A stretch of 64,000 nucleotides of DNA from Hyphomicrobiales bacterium (GCA_900473795.1 UCMT01000058.1:62001-126000); one strand, 5' to 3'. Shown: positions 1-8,875, numbered from the stretch's first letter. The notes: generated by a model from the sequence alone, not told the origin. Translations and numbers: made by a program.

Positions 1-1
1 C

Positions 2-694
2 CTGCACGGCGTCGATCCGAGCGAACTTGCCAGTGCCCGCTCGATGCGCGAACAGCGCCAGTTCTTCGACGAGCGGCTGGCGCCCCTGTTCGACCGCCCG
101 GTCATCCGCTGGATCACCAGCCGCAAGAGCTCGCTGTTCGGACTTGGCATTCCGCCGCAACAGTTCGACGAGCTTGCCAGCCTCAGCGAGGAAAAGTCGC
201 TGGCCGGCGTGCTGCGCCAGCGTCTCGAAAAGCTTTCCTGTTATTTCCCGCTGAAGGAAAACTATTTCGCCTGGCAAGCCTTCGCCCGCCGCTATCCGCT
301 GCCGCATGAAGGCGAACTGCCGGTCTACCTGCAGGCCAGCCGTCACGAGGCGATCCGCAACAATGCCGAACGCGTGCATGTCCATCACGCCAGCTTCACC
401 GAGCTTCTCGCGAAGAAGCCGGCCGGTTCCGTCGACCGCTACGTCCTGCTCGATGCGCAGGATTGGATGAGCGACCGCCAGCTCAATGACCTGTGGAGCG
501 AAATTACCCGGACATCGGCAGAAGGCGCCGTCGTGATCTTCCGCACCGCTGCGGAAGCCAGCATCCTGGAGGGCCGCGTATCGCAGGCCCTGCTCGGCCA
601 GTGGCATTACGATGCAGACAAGTCGCAGGCCCTGAACCTCAAGGATCGCTCTGCCATCTATGGCGGCTTCCATATCTACAGGAAAACGGCATGA
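2..694 (+). CDS. btaA: BtaA, diacylglycerol 3-amino-3-carboxypropyltransferase (3' part)
   Basis: C-terminal ~230 residues of the DUF3419 family; the gene begins before the window. BtaA transfers the 3-amino-3-carboxypropyl group of S-adenosylmethionine to diacylglycerol, the first step of the betaine lipid DGTS, at the inner membrane. The visible part is open from base 2 and contains family-like stretches such as KSSLFGLGIPP, CYFPLKENYFAWQAF and DAQDWM. It overlaps the next gene by four bases (ATGA), and that gene is a methyltransferase of the BtaB type, which is the usual bta operon order. The identification rests on the family pattern plus this partner gene. Confidence 0.88.
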   Translation: MHGVDPSELASARSMREQRQFFDERLAPLFDRPVIRWITSRKSSLFGLGIPPQQFDELASLSEEKSLAGVLRQRLEKLSCYFPLKENYFAWQAFARRYPLPHEGELPVYLQASRHEAIRNNAERVHVHHASFTELLAKKPAGSVDRYVLLDAQDWMSDRQLNDLWSEITRTSAEGAVVIFRTAAEASILEGRVSQALLGQWHYDADKSQALNLKDRSAIYGGFHIYRKTA

Positions 695-1353
695 CGGCGA
701 TCGATACCGGCGCCAGCCATGCCGAGCGCATGGATCGGATGTACCGCACGCAGCGGCATTTCTACGACCTGACCCGCAAATATTATCTCTTCGGCCGCGA
801 CACTCTGATCCGCGGGCTTGATGTTCCGGCCGGCGGCAGCGTGCTTGAAATCGGCTGCGGCACCGGCCGCAATCTCGCTCTGATCGGCCGGCGTTTTCCG
901 CAGGCGCGCCTGTTCGGGCTCGACATCTCGGCTGAGATGCTCATTTCGGCCGAGGCGAAGCTGGGCAGGCCCGGGCGGACCAAGACGGTTCTGCGTGTCG
1001 CCGACGCGACCGATTTCCAGCCGTCGGAATTCGGCGAAACCGGCTTCGACCGCATCGTCATTTCCTATGCACTGTCGATGATCCCGGACTGGGAGAAGGC
1101 GATCGACGCGGCGATTGCGGCGCTCAATCCCGGCGGCTCGCTCCATATCGCCGATTTCGGCCAGCAGGAACGCCTGCCACGCCTGTTCCAGCGGGGGCTG
1201 CAGGCATGGCTGAAACGCTTTCACGTGACGCCGCGCAAGACGATGGTGACCGTGCTCAAGGCCAACGCCGCGAAATTCGGCGATGCGGTCGAATTCCGGC
1301 CGATCGGTCGTGGCTATGCCTGGCTGTTCGTCTATACCCGCTCGTCGAAATAA
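691..1353 (+). CDS. btaB: BtaB, diacylglyceryl-homoserine N-methyltransferase
   Basis: A 220-residue class I SAM methyltransferase with glycine loop VLEIGCGTGRN about residue 50 and the post-motif acidic LDIS. BtaB trimethylates diacylglyceryl-homoserine to the betaine lipid DGTS. The start at 691 is chosen because its ATG overlaps the btaA stop (translational coupling); the longer open frame upstream lies inside btaA. In rhizobia this pair is known to be induced by phosphate limitation to replace phospholipids; no Pho box is visible here because the promoter lies outside the window. Confidence 0.88.
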   Translation: MTAIDTGASHAERMDRMYRTQRHFYDLTRKYYLFGRDTLIRGLDVPAGGSVLEIGCGTGRNLALIGRRFPQARLFGLDISAEMLISAEAKLGRPGRTKTVLRVADATDFQPSEFGETGFDRIVISYALSMIPDWEKAIDAAIAALNPGGSLHIADFGQQERLPRLFQRGLQAWLKRFHVTPRKTMVTVLKANAAKFGDAVEFRPIGRGYAWLFVYTRSSK

Positions 1354-1573
1354 GCCGCCGCAAGCTCCGCATCACGCTCCCGCGCTAAGGGTCGGATCAA
1401 CCGGAAAGCCGCCTACCCTTCGGGATGGCGATGCCATTTCAACATTGCAGCTTGAAACTAACTCAATTTTTACGATGATATGACGAATATGGGGCTCACG
1501 CCTCCGGGGGATTCACATCAGCGGGCACCATCGTGTGAGGCATCATCGTCGATCGTTTCAGAACGGGAACCTC

Positions 1574-2374
1574 ATGCGCCGGCTATTCCTGGCTCTTCTG
1601 CCTATTGTGACGCTTCTTTCCGGCTGCACGTCGACGGACTACGATCTGGTTTCCACCGCATCGATCCCGCCCAAGTTCCAGGACAAGGACCCGCAGGATT
1701 TCGGCGCACGCACGCCGTATAATCACAATATCCACGGCGTCGACGTCTCGAAGTGGCAGGGCGATATCGACTGGGTCAAGGTGAAGGGATCCGGTGTTTC
1801 GTTCGCCTTCATCAAGGCGACGGAAGGCAAGGACAGGGTAGACGCGCGGTTCAACGAATACTGGCAGCGCGCCCGCGCCGCCGGCCTGCCCTATGCGCCC
1901 TATCATTTCTACTATTTCTGCTCGACGGCCGATCAGCAGGCCGACTGGTTCATCGCCAATGTGCCGAAGAGCGCGGTCTATCTGCCGCCGGTTGTCGATG
2001 TCGAATGGAACGGCGAATCAAAGACCTGCCGCTACCGGCCTTCGCCCCTGACCGTGCAGACCGAAATGAAGCGGTTCATGGACCGGCTGGAGCAGCATTA
2101 TGGCAAGCGCCCGATCATTTACACCTCGGTCGACTTCCACCGTGACAATCTTGTCGGCCAGTTCAACGACTATCATTTCTGGGTTCGTTCGGTCGCCAAG
2201 CACCCGACGGAGATCTACCCGGAGCGCCGCTGGGCCTTCTGGCAATATACCAGCACGGGTGTCATCCCTGGTATTGACGGCGATGCCGACATCAACGTCT
2301 TTGCAGGATCGCCCAAAAACTGGAAAAACTGGGTGGCAGCCGTTTCGAAAGCGCGCGAACAGGCCGAGAATTGA
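1574..2374 (+). CDS. GH25 family lysozyme-like lipoprotein
   Basis: A 266-residue protein starting MRRLFLALLP with lipobox LLSGC, so predicted to be a lipoprotein. The rest is a glycoside hydrolase family 25 (Chalaropsis-type muramidase) domain: N-terminal HGVDVSKWQGDIDW carries one catalytic Asp, PPVVDVEWNG carries the catalytic Asp/Glu pair, and the WAFWQYTSTG motif is near the end. It would cleave the MurNAc-GlcNAc bond in peptidoglycan. The upstream in-frame start at 1535 would place a charged tail before the signal sequence, so 1574 is preferred. It sits just before a second murein hydrolase but with a 221-base gap, in which I see no clear element. Confidence 0.85.
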   Translation: MRRLFLALLPIVTLLSGCTSTDYDLVSTASIPPKFQDKDPQDFGARTPYNHNIHGVDVSKWQGDIDWVKVKGSGVSFAFIKATEGKDRVDARFNEYWQRARAAGLPYAPYHFYYFCSTADQQADWFIANVPKSAVYLPPVVDVEWNGESKTCRYRPSPLTVQTEMKRFMDRLEQHYGKRPIIYTSVDFHRDNLVGQFNDYHFWVRSVAKHPTEIYPERRWAFWQYTSTGVIPGIDGDADINVFAGSPKNWKNWVAAVSKAREQAEN

Positions 2375-2595
2375 GCGACCAATGCATGTCGCCCAACAGT
2401 GTGCAGCGGTTTCGGGATAACGACATGCATAAAAACAAAGACCTAAAATATCCGTTTTGACGTGATCCGCTTTGAGGCGGTTTTCTTCTTTCCGCCCCAT
2501 TGCCGTGCGACAGCGGCTTCCATAATTTCACGAACAACCGCGGCTCTTTTGCGGGCCGCATCCGGCCAGTCCCGGCCTGACAACAAGGACTTGCG

Positions 2596-3804
2596 ATGAC
2601 ACGCGGCACCCTGCGCTCCGTTCTTTCGATCGGCTTTCTCACCCTTTTGACCTCGTCTGCCCTTGCGCAGCAAACGACCACGCCCGCAGCGCCCTGCGGC
2701 GGCGACCTTGCTTCCTTCCTGCAAGGCGTCAAGGCGGAAGCGATTGCCAAGGGTATCCCGGCAGAAGCCGTCGACCGCGCGCTCGCTGGCGCTGCGATTT
2801 CAGAGAAGGTGTTGGGCCGTGACCGGGCGCAGGGCGTCTTCAAGCAGAGCTTCACCGAATTCTCGCAACGCACCGTCAGCAAGGCGCGTCTCGATACGGG
2901 CGCGAAGAAGATGAAGGAATATGCCGCGGTCTTCGAACGGGCGGAAAGCGAATTCGGCGTTCCAGCCCCGGTGATCACCGCCTTCTGGGCGATGGAGACG
3001 GATTTCGGCGCCGTTCAGGGGGATTTCAACACCCGCAACGCGCTGGTCACACTGGCGCATGACTGCCGCCGCCCGGAAATGTTCCGCCCGCAACTGATCG
3101 CCGCAATCGAGATGGTCCAGCACGGCGATCTTGACCCGGCAACCACCACGGGCGCCTGGGCCGGCGAAATCGGACAGGTGCAGATGCTGCCGGAAGATAT
3201 CATCGCCCAGGGCGTCGATGGCGACGGCGACGGCCATGTGAACCTCAAGCAAAGCTCGCCCGATGCCATCCTGACGGCCGCGAAGTTCATCAAGAGCCTC
3301 GGCTTTACGGCCGGCCGGCCTTGGATCCAGGAGGTTAGCCTGCCGGAAAACCTGCCGTGGGAGAAGACCGGCTTGCAGTCCGGCATGACCGCCGGCGACT
3401 GGTTCACGCTCGGCGTCAAGCCGCGCGACGGCAACACCGCGTTTTCGCAGCTTCCCGCCTCGGTCGTCATCCCGCAGGGACGCCATGGCGTTGCCTTCAT
3501 GACCTATCCGAATTTCAACATCTATCTCGAATGGAACCAGTCATTCATTTACACGACCTCGGCTGCCTATTTCGCCACCCGTCTTGCCGGCGCACCGCCC
3601 TATGAGAGCGGCAATCCTGAACAGGGATTGAGCGACGAGGGCATGAAGGCCCTGCAGGTGAAGCTGCAAACCAAGGGCCACGATGTCGGCAAGATCGATG
3701 GCATCCTCGGTTCCGGTACGCGCGCCGCGCTGCAGAAGGAACAGCTGCGCCTCGGCCTGCCGGCTGACGGCTGGGCGACGGAAGCGGTTCTCAACGCTCT
3801 TTAA
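2596..3804 (+). CDS. Lytic murein transglycosylase, MltB type with C-terminal peptidoglycan-binding domain
   Basis: 402 residues: signal peptide (residues 1-24, ending SALAQ), SLT_2/MltB catalytic domain (about 30-320) with the catalytic Glu in ITAFWAMETDFG and the later GEIGQVQMLPEDI motif, and a PG_binding_1 domain at about 340-400 (ALQVKLQTKGHDVGKIDGILG). It would cut glycan strands to 1,6-anhydromuropeptides in the periplasm. The gene ends in a 14-base overlap with the 3' end of the convergent antiporter gene. Rhizobial homologues of this architecture are common; I cannot assign a more precise name. Confidence 0.9.
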   Translation: MTRGTLRSVLSIGFLTLLTSSALAQQTTTPAAPCGGDLASFLQGVKAEAIAKGIPAEAVDRALAGAAISEKVLGRDRAQGVFKQSFTEFSQRTVSKARLDTGAKKMKEYAAVFERAESEFGVPAPVITAFWAMETDFGAVQGDFNTRNALVTLAHDCRRPEMFRPQLIAAIEMVQHGDLDPATTTGAWAGEIGQVQMLPEDIIAQGVDGDGDGHVNLKQSSPDAILTAAKFIKSLGFTAGRPWIQEVSLPENLPWEKTGLQSGMTAGDWFTLGVKPRDGNTAFSQLPASVVIPQGRHGVAFMTYPNFNIYLEWNQSFIYTTSAAYFATRLAGAPPYESGNPEQGLSDEGMKALQVKLQTKGHDVGKIDGILGSGTRAALQKEQLRLGLPADGWATEAVLNAL

Positions 3805-5173
3805 CATCTGTCTCGCGCTCGCCGTGCAAACGCGCCCGCCGCCGGTGGTGGCGGGCAAGCCGCAACGCGCGGTACCGCAGGCGAAGCGACCAACGGGCAT
3901 CCGCAAGCGCTGCCCCTCCTTTCGACACCTCGCTCAGTTCGCGCGCATAGGCGATCGCAAACGCCTTGCGGTAGGTCGAAAGATGCTCGGAAGCGATGTT
4001 CTCCAGCCGGTGCATCACGCTGACCCACAGCGGCGAAACCAGCAGCGTGATGGCGGTGACGGCGATCGCCACCTTGTAGGTATCGAACTGCAGCACCCCG
4101 GCACTCAAGCCAGCCGCCGCCAGCACGAAGGAGAATTCGCCGATCTGCGCCATCGACAGGCCAGCGATCAGCGCGATCTGCGGTGACGATCCGGTCTTTC
4201 TCAAGAGGAAGATATTGAGCACCGTCTTGGCGGAAATGACGATCAGCGCCGCACTCAGCACCGACCAGAAATTCTCGCCGATGAAGGTCAGGTCGATCAG
4301 CAACCCGATCGACAGGAAGAACACCACCAGCAGCACGCTCTGGATCGGCTCGATCACCGGGATGACGCGGCTGCGCAGGGTGGAATTGCCGATGACGATG
4401 CCGGACAAAAAGGCGCCGTAGGCCGGCGACATGCCGGCAAGACCGGAAATCGCCGCTGCGCCGAAACAGACGGCGAGCGCCCCGAGCGCCAGGATCTCGA
4501 CCTTGTCCTCGACCGCCTCGCTGAACGGAATCCTGAGTTTCCCATGCCGGCCGAACCACCACAGCAAGGCGGCAAGGATGGTGATGGCGATCAGCATCTT
4601 CACTGCGATCGTGGCGATCCGCACGTCCTCACCGCCCAGGCTCGAAACCAGAATCAGCATGGGCACCACCGCAATATCCTGGGCAATCAGCACGCCGACG
4701 GCGATCCGCCCGGTTTCGCTGCGCAGTTCGCCCATATCCTCCAGCATCTTCATGGCAACGACGGTGGACGACATGGCAATGACGAAACCGAGGATCAGCC
4801 CTTCCGCCAGGCTTGCCCCGGTAATCAAGGCAATCAGCCCGGCCGCCAGGATGGCGGCGATAACCTGGCCGCCGGCGACAAGCAGCGCCTGCCGCAGGCT
4901 GAGCACGAAGGCCTTGATCGAGAGCTCCATGCCGATGAAGAACAACAGGACGACGACGCCCATCTCGGCAAGCAGCGTGACGTTGCCGCTGGAGGAGATG
5001 AAGCCGAACCCGGTCGGCCCCAGCGCGACGCCCGCCAGGATGAAGCCGACCAGCGGCGGCTGGCGCAGACGCAGGAAGCCCAGCCCCAGCAGCGCTGCAA
5101 CCGCCACCACGATCGCGATGGGAATAAGCCCCTGCCCCTCATGCGCGGCAGCGGCGATGGATTGTGTCGTCAA
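3791..5173 (-). CDS. CPA2 family cation:proton antiporter (KefB/YbaL-like membrane domain)
   Basis: 460 residues with about 12 hydrophobic segments; the Na_H_Exchanger domain includes LVGFILAGVALGPTG near the start and MSSTVVAMKML plus LIAQDIAVVPML, characteristic of the CPA2 group. There is no TrkA-N (RCK) domain; after the last helix only a basic tail of about 60 residues follows, so this is a short form compared with KefB/KefC. It would exchange monovalent cations for protons at the inner membrane. Its last codons overlap the convergent transglycosylase gene. Ion specificity cannot be read from the sequence. Confidence 0.85.
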   Translation of the reverse strand: MTTQSIAAAAHEGQGLIPIAIVVAVAALLGLGFLRLRQPPLVGFILAGVALGPTGFGFISSSGNVTLLAEMGVVVLLFFIGMELSIKAFVLSLRQALLVAGGQVIAAILAAGLIALITGASLAEGLILGFVIAMSSTVVAMKMLEDMGELRSETGRIAVGVLIAQDIAVVPMLILVSSLGGEDVRIATIAVKMLIAITILAALLWWFGRHGKLRIPFSEAVEDKVEILALGALAVCFGAAAISGLAGMSPAYGAFLSGIVIGNSTLRSRVIPVIEPIQSVLLVVFFLSIGLLIDLTFIGENFWSVLSAALIVISAKTVLNIFLLRKTGSSPQIALIAGLSMAQIGEFSFVLAAAGLSAGVLQFDTYKVAIAVTAITLLVSPLWVSVMHRLENIASEHLSTYRKAFAIAYARELSEVSKGGAALADARWSLRLRYRALRLARHHRRRARLHGERETDVKER

Positions 5174-5290
5174 CGGCTCCAGCGGATCGTCCTCGCGTCG
5201 ATGGCCAAGCTCAAGAATCGGGTGGATAAATCCCGCTTCAAGCCTTAACCCTCGGTATGTTCCGAATGAGGCAGGGGAAGGTCAAGTCGC

Positions 5291-6226
5291 ATGCACGCAA
5301 AAACGGATGGTTTGCAGCACAGGATGACACCGGCCACCTGGGGCCTTCTGGCGCTGCTCGGGTTGATCTGGGGCGGTTCGTTCTTCTTCGCGCGCATCGC
5401 CATCCAGCATGTGCCGGCCTTGACACTCGTTCTATTGCGCGTGGCGCTCGCGGCCCTGGCGCTGCACATCTATGTGTTCGGCCGCTACGACATCTACCGC
5501 GAACTCAAAGCCCGCTGGCCGCAATTTCTGCTGCTCGGGCTGATCAACAACGCCATTCCGCACACGCTCATCTTCTTTGGCCAGACGCAGATCGGGGCCG
5601 GCCTCGCCGCTATCCTCAACGCGACGACGCCGGTCTGGACCGTCTTGATCGCCAATTCGCTGACGCATGACGAGAAGCTGAGCCTTGCAAAGATATCCGG
5701 CTGCCTGCTTGGCCTTGCCGGAACGGCCGTGCTGATTGGGCCGAATGCCTTGCCCGGCCTGATACAGTCTGGCAGCAACATCCCGCTCTGGGCGCTGCTT
5801 TTCCCGGTCATTGCCGCAATCAGCTATGGTTTCGCCGCGACCTACGGCAAGCGCTTCAGGGGATTGGCGGCGCCCGTAACCGCGGCCGGGCAGCTGACCG
5901 CATCGACGCTGATCATGTTGCCGCTCTCCCTGGTCATCGACACGCCCTGGCAACTGCCGGTGCCGCCGATGACCTCGGTTCTTGCCGTGCTGGCCCTGGC
6001 GCTGATCTCCACGGCCTACGGCTATATCCTGTTCTTCCGCATCATGAGCCGTGCGGGGGCGACGAACACCTCGTTGGTGACGCTGCTGGTGCCGCCCAGC
6101 GCGATCCTGCTCGGTTTCCTGTTCCTTGGGGAAACGCTTGAACCGACAGATGTCGCCGGCATGCTGCTGATTGCCGTCGGACTGGTGGTGCTCGATGGCC
6201 GCATCCTGCCTTCGCGTCGATCTTGA
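5291..6226 (+). CDS. DMT superfamily (EamA) permease
   Basis: 311 residues with ten predicted membrane segments and two EamA repeats; the first begins TWGLLALLGLIWGGSFFFARIA and the second contains LVTLLVPPSAILLGFLFLGE, both classic for drug/metabolite exporters. A purine-rich AGGGGAAGG lies about nine bases before the ATG at 5291; an internal ATG at 5324 is possible. The substrate is unknown: members export amino acids, metabolites or drugs. It is a single gene divergent from the antiporter. Confidence 0.85.
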   Translation: MHAKTDGLQHRMTPATWGLLALLGLIWGGSFFFARIAIQHVPALTLVLLRVALAALALHIYVFGRYDIYRELKARWPQFLLLGLINNAIPHTLIFFGQTQIGAGLAAILNATTPVWTVLIANSLTHDEKLSLAKISGCLLGLAGTAVLIGPNALPGLIQSGSNIPLWALLFPVIAAISYGFAATYGKRFRGLAAPVTAAGQLTASTLIMLPLSLVIDTPWQLPVPPMTSVLAVLALALISTAYGYILFFRIMSRAGATNTSLVTLLVPPSAILLGFLFLGETLEPTDVAGMLLIAVGLVVLDGRILPSRRS

Positions 6227-6323
6227 AAAGTGCCGGATTCGGCATTCCTCTGCGGAGCGGAAATGTCTCTATTTGGCCACTCACAGCGCATTTCAGTGCG
6301 TTACATTAACCAGATCGAAGACA

Positions 6324-6351
6324 TTGTGAAAAAAATGTGGCGGCATATAAA
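6324..6351 (+). promoter_or_regulatory. Candidate sigma-70 promoter
   Basis: TTGTGA at 6324-6329 and TATAAA at 6346-6351 are separated by 16 bases in an unusually AT-rich 500-base gap between the EamA gene and metF. It lies about 135 bases before the small ORF at 6488. Inferred from sequence only. Confidence 0.3.
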
Positions 6352-6487
6352 ATCGTTTTAAATAAGCATGTTAGCCCTGTGCATAACCATTTTTTAAGCA
6401 TAAGGTACCGCACCGCAGCATAACTTTTTCTTTCACCCGTGACATTTTCACCCTATGTTTCGTGCGTTAACGCAAGGAGGGCCGGTT

Positions 6488-6565
6488 ATGGGAATTACAC
6501 ATTCTTTGAATGTCCTCATGATAAGTGCAGCGTTCGTTTTCGTAGCAACCATGCTTTTCATCTGA
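6488..6565 (+). CDS. Possible 25-residue single-span membrane microprotein
   Basis: ATG at 6488 is preceded by a near-perfect Shine-Dalgarno AAGGAGG (6474-6480) at seven bases. The 25-codon frame (begins MGITHSLNVLM, ends VATMLFI, stop TGA) is almost wholly hydrophobic after residue 6, enough for one transmembrane helix. It sits in an AT-rich intergenic region with a candidate promoter upstream and a strong rho-independent terminator 120 bases downstream, so it would form its own transcription unit. I do not recognise the peptide; the case rests on the ribosome-binding site, the hydrophobic profile and the terminator. It is too short for most gene callers. Confidence 0.5.
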   Translation: MGITHSLNVLMISAAFVFVATMLFI

Positions 6566-6684
6566 AAACGTCAGGCGAACAGTCCAATCGGTAAAAAAGG
6601 ACTATAATACCGTAAACCAATTGCAGCATGATCGAGCAAGTTAGTCGCTCTACCGAGCACTGCAAAGAGAGGCTGCCAGACGAC

Positions 6685-6721
6685 AAAGCCCTTGAAACCA
6701 TCCGGTCTCAAGGGCTTTTTT
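6685..6721 (+). terminator. Rho-independent terminator, plus strand
   Basis: An 11-base perfect stem (6685-6695 with 6708-6718, core AGCCCTTGA/TCAAGGGCT) is followed by a run of six T. It ends a plus-strand transcript, which must be the small ORF at 6488 or an sRNA from this gap; a TATAAT at 6604-6609 could be the -10 of a shorter RNA. It also lies just past the 3' end of metF, but on that strand it lacks a T run. Confidence 0.75.
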
Positions 6722-6746
6722 CTGTTCGGATGCCGATGCGATCCGC

Positions 6747-7673
6747 CTACGCTGCAGCACCCGCAGCACGGGATGCGGCCGCAGCCGGCGCGGCCCGCTC
6801 AAACCCGACGAGATCGCAAACCGCAGTCACCAGCGGCGACCGGTTCATCGTATAGACATGGAAATCGCGGATACCACGACGGGCGAGATCGACGATCTGC
6901 TCGGCAGCAATATGGGTCGCCTCCTTGAAGCGTTCCTCCGGGCTCTCGTCGAGATGGGCCAAGCGGGCGACAACGACCTCCGGAATCCGCGCCCCGCACA
7001 GTCCGGCAAACTTGCTGACCTGCGTCAGATTGTTGATCGGCAGGATGCCCGGAACGACGGGGATGGTGATACCGGCGCCCCGCACGCGTTCGAGGTAGCG
7101 CTCGAAATCGTTGTTGTCGAAGAAGAACTGGGTCAGTGCGCGGGTTGCGCCGCTGTCGACCTTACGCTTCAGCATATCGATATCGGTGGCGACGTCCGGG
7201 CTTTCGGGATGCTTTTCCGGATAAGCGGACACGGAAATCTCGAAGTCGCCTCTGCCCCGGATCGCCGCGACAAGAGCGGCCGCGCTTTCATAACCGCCGG
7301 GAAAGGGCTCGTAGCGGGCGCCGATCCCGCCCTGCGGATCACCGCGCAGGGCGACGAAATGCCGAACGCCACCGTCGATGAACTCGCTGACGATCGCATC
7401 CACCTCGTCCTTGGCGGCGCCGACACAGGTCAGATGGGCGGCCGTGTTCGGAAAGCCGGCCTCGTGGATCATCCGCCGCACGGCCGTCAGGGAGCGCGCC
7501 TTGGTGGATCCGCCGGCGCCATAGGTCATCGTCACGAATGCCGGATTGAAGGCCGCGAGATTCTCCACCGTATGGAACAGCTGCGTTTCCATCTCGTCGT
7601 TCTTCGGCGGGAAATATTCGAAGGAGAGCCTCAGATTGCCGCGTTCGGCCGGGTAAAGGGTGTGTATCGGCAT
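6747..7673 (-). CDS. metF: 5,10-methylenetetrahydrofolate reductase
   Basis: 308 residues, TIM-barrel flavoprotein family. It reduces 5,10-methylene-THF to 5-methyl-THF, the methyl donor for methionine synthase. Motifs: FEYFPPK near the start, TYGAGGST, ALRGDP, and the PGILPINN stretch, all standard for MetF. The start at 7673 is chosen because GGGAGA lies eight bases before it and because the upstream gene stops two bases earlier (TGA, C, ATG), so the two are translationally coupled. The C-terminus has an Ala-rich tail (PAAAASRAAGAAA). Its partner is an ArsR-methyltransferase fusion that probably regulates it. Confidence 0.95.
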   Translation of the reverse strand: MPIHTLYPAERGNLRLSFEYFPPKNDEMETQLFHTVENLAAFNPAFVTMTYGAGGSTKARSLTAVRRMIHEAGFPNTAAHLTCVGAAKDEVDAIVSEFIDGGVRHFVALRGDPQGGIGARYEPFPGGYESAAALVAAIRGRGDFEISVSAYPEKHPESPDVATDIDMLKRKVDSGATRALTQFFFDNNDFERYLERVRGAGITIPVVPGILPINNLTQVSKFAGLCGARIPEVVVARLAHLDESPEERFKEATHIAAEQIVDLARRGIRDFHVYTMNRSPLVTAVCDLVGFERAAPAAAASRAAGAAA

Positions 7674-7674
7674 G

Positions 7675-8703
7675 TCATGTTCTCCCGGCATAGGCTAGGG
7701 CTTTGCCGCCCTCGGATGATTCTACGGCGGCGGTCTGCCGCTGGTCGCGGGCAAGCCATATGGTCACAGTCAACTGGCGGTCGCGGTCCTTTTCCGGGGC
7801 TAGATCGACGACCTCTTCGACACTGAGCCCGGCCTTCTCCAGCCATTCCGCCATGGTCTGGCGCGAAAAGCCGAGGCGCATATGGGCATGGTCGTCGCGC
7901 AGATATTCCAGTGCGTGCGGGGCGAGATCGATGATCGCCAGCCGGCCGCCGGGCGACAGCATGCGGGCGGCCTCGGCGATCGCCGCTTCCGGCTGCTGCA
8001 GGAAGTGCAGAACCTGATGAATGGTGACCAGGTCGAACTGGCGCCCGTCCAGCGGCAGGTTGAAGATATCACCATGCCGGATGGAGGCCTTGGTGATGCC
8101 GGCCCGATCCAGATTGGCGCGCGCAACGGCCAGCATGTCGCGGCTGGCATCGACGCCGACGCCGCGCCGGTAGAGCCCTTCGAACAGTTGCAGAATACGC
8201 CCCGTGCCGGTGCCGAGATCGAGCAGCCCATCAACCGGCTCACTGCCGACGACCTTTTTCAGCGCCGCCTCGACATCCGCCTCGCTGACATGCAGGCGGC
8301 GCAATTCGTCCCATTCGGCGGCATTGCGGCTGAAATAGGCCTGCGCCTTCTCCGAGCGCGCCTGCTTCAATGCCGCCAGCCGCTCTGCGTCCCGCGTCAA
8401 CACCGCATCAGAGACGTTGGAAGCGGCCAGGAGATCGCGCACCAAGGCGACCCCCGCCCCCTCGCCCTTCAGGCGGAAATAGGCCCAGGCACCCTCCTGG
8501 TAGCGATCGATCAGCGCCACTTCGGCGAGCAGTTTGAGGTGGCGGGAAATTCGGGGCTGCGATTGGCCGAGAATTTCGGTAAGATCGGTGACGGTCAGAT
8601 CGCCGGCAGCCAACAAGGCGAGAAGACGCATGCGCGTTGGCTCTCCCGCTGCCTTAAGGACGTCCACCAACGCGTCCAGTCCAAGCCCTTGCTCTTTCGC
8701 CAT
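7675..8703 (-). CDS. ArsR-family regulator fused to a SAM-dependent methyltransferase domain
   Basis: 342 residues. Residues about 5-95 form an ArsR winged helix (AAGEPTRMRLLALLAAGDLTV with QSQPRISRHLKLL as recognition helix); residues about 140-300 form a class I methyltransferase fold with LLDLGTGTGR. No ArsR metal-binding cysteine motif is present. Start 8703 is preferred: GAGGG lies five bases upstream, and the longer frame starts (8715, 8721) run into the palindrome. The methyltransferase domain could serve as a SAM or S-adenosylhomocysteine sensor; in some Proteobacteria ArsR-type regulators (SahR) control methionine/SAM-cycle genes, which fits cotranscription with metF. That assignment is inference; a true enzymatic role is possible. 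Confidence 0.85.
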   Translation of the reverse strand: MAKEQGLGLDALVDVLKAAGEPTRMRLLALLAAGDLTVTDLTEILGQSQPRISRHLKLLAEVALIDRYQEGAWAYFRLKGEGAGVALVRDLLAASNVSDAVLTRDAERLAALKQARSEKAQAYFSRNAAEWDELRRLHVSEADVEAALKKVVGSEPVDGLLDLGTGTGRILQLFEGLYRRGVGVDASRDMLAVARANLDRAGITKASIRHGDIFNLPLDGRQFDLVTIHQVLHFLQQPEAAIAEAARMLSPGGRLAIIDLAPHALEYLRDDHAHMRLGFSRQTMAEWLEKAGLSVEEVVDLAPEKDRDRQLTVTIWLARDQRQTAAVESSEGGKALAYAGRT

Positions 8704-8718
8704 TGCCACCCTCATCAA

Positions 8719-8740
8719 CACATAAAGATATGTTTATGTG
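8719..8740. promoter_or_regulatory. Operator palindrome upstream of arsR-metF
   Basis: A 22-base inverted repeat, CACATAAA-GATATG-TTTATGTG, symmetric except for one mismatched base pair next to the central ATAT. It ends 16 bases before the regulator start codon. The size, AT-rich core and position fit an autoregulatory ArsR/SahR-type site. Confidence 0.7.
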
Positions 8741-8796
8741 ATTTTCGCGAGTGCCGCAAGATGAAATGTGGCGCAACGCCGCAACGTCCACAAACG

Positions 8797-8823
8797 GAAA
8801 AGGCGGCCACAAGGAGCCGCCTT
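8797..8823 (-). terminator. Terminator after ettA
   Basis: Stem AAGGCGGC/GCCGCCTT (8800-8807 with 8816-8823) followed on the minus strand by a short T run, about 50 bases beyond the ettA stop codon. Confidence 0.6.
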
Positions 8824-8875
8824 CCGATTCACGGGGTGTACGAAGACGCCAAAGAGGCGGCTCGTGGGGTTGCCC

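Noticed and set aside
6325-6340. A 16-base sequence repeated exactly at 62185-62200
   Set aside because: A/T-rich 16-mer; one such match in a window of this size is expected by chance, and the contexts differ.
6628-6855. A 75-codon plus-strand frame after the small ORF
   Set aside because: It runs through the terminator hairpin and into the antisense of metF, and has no ribosome-binding site.
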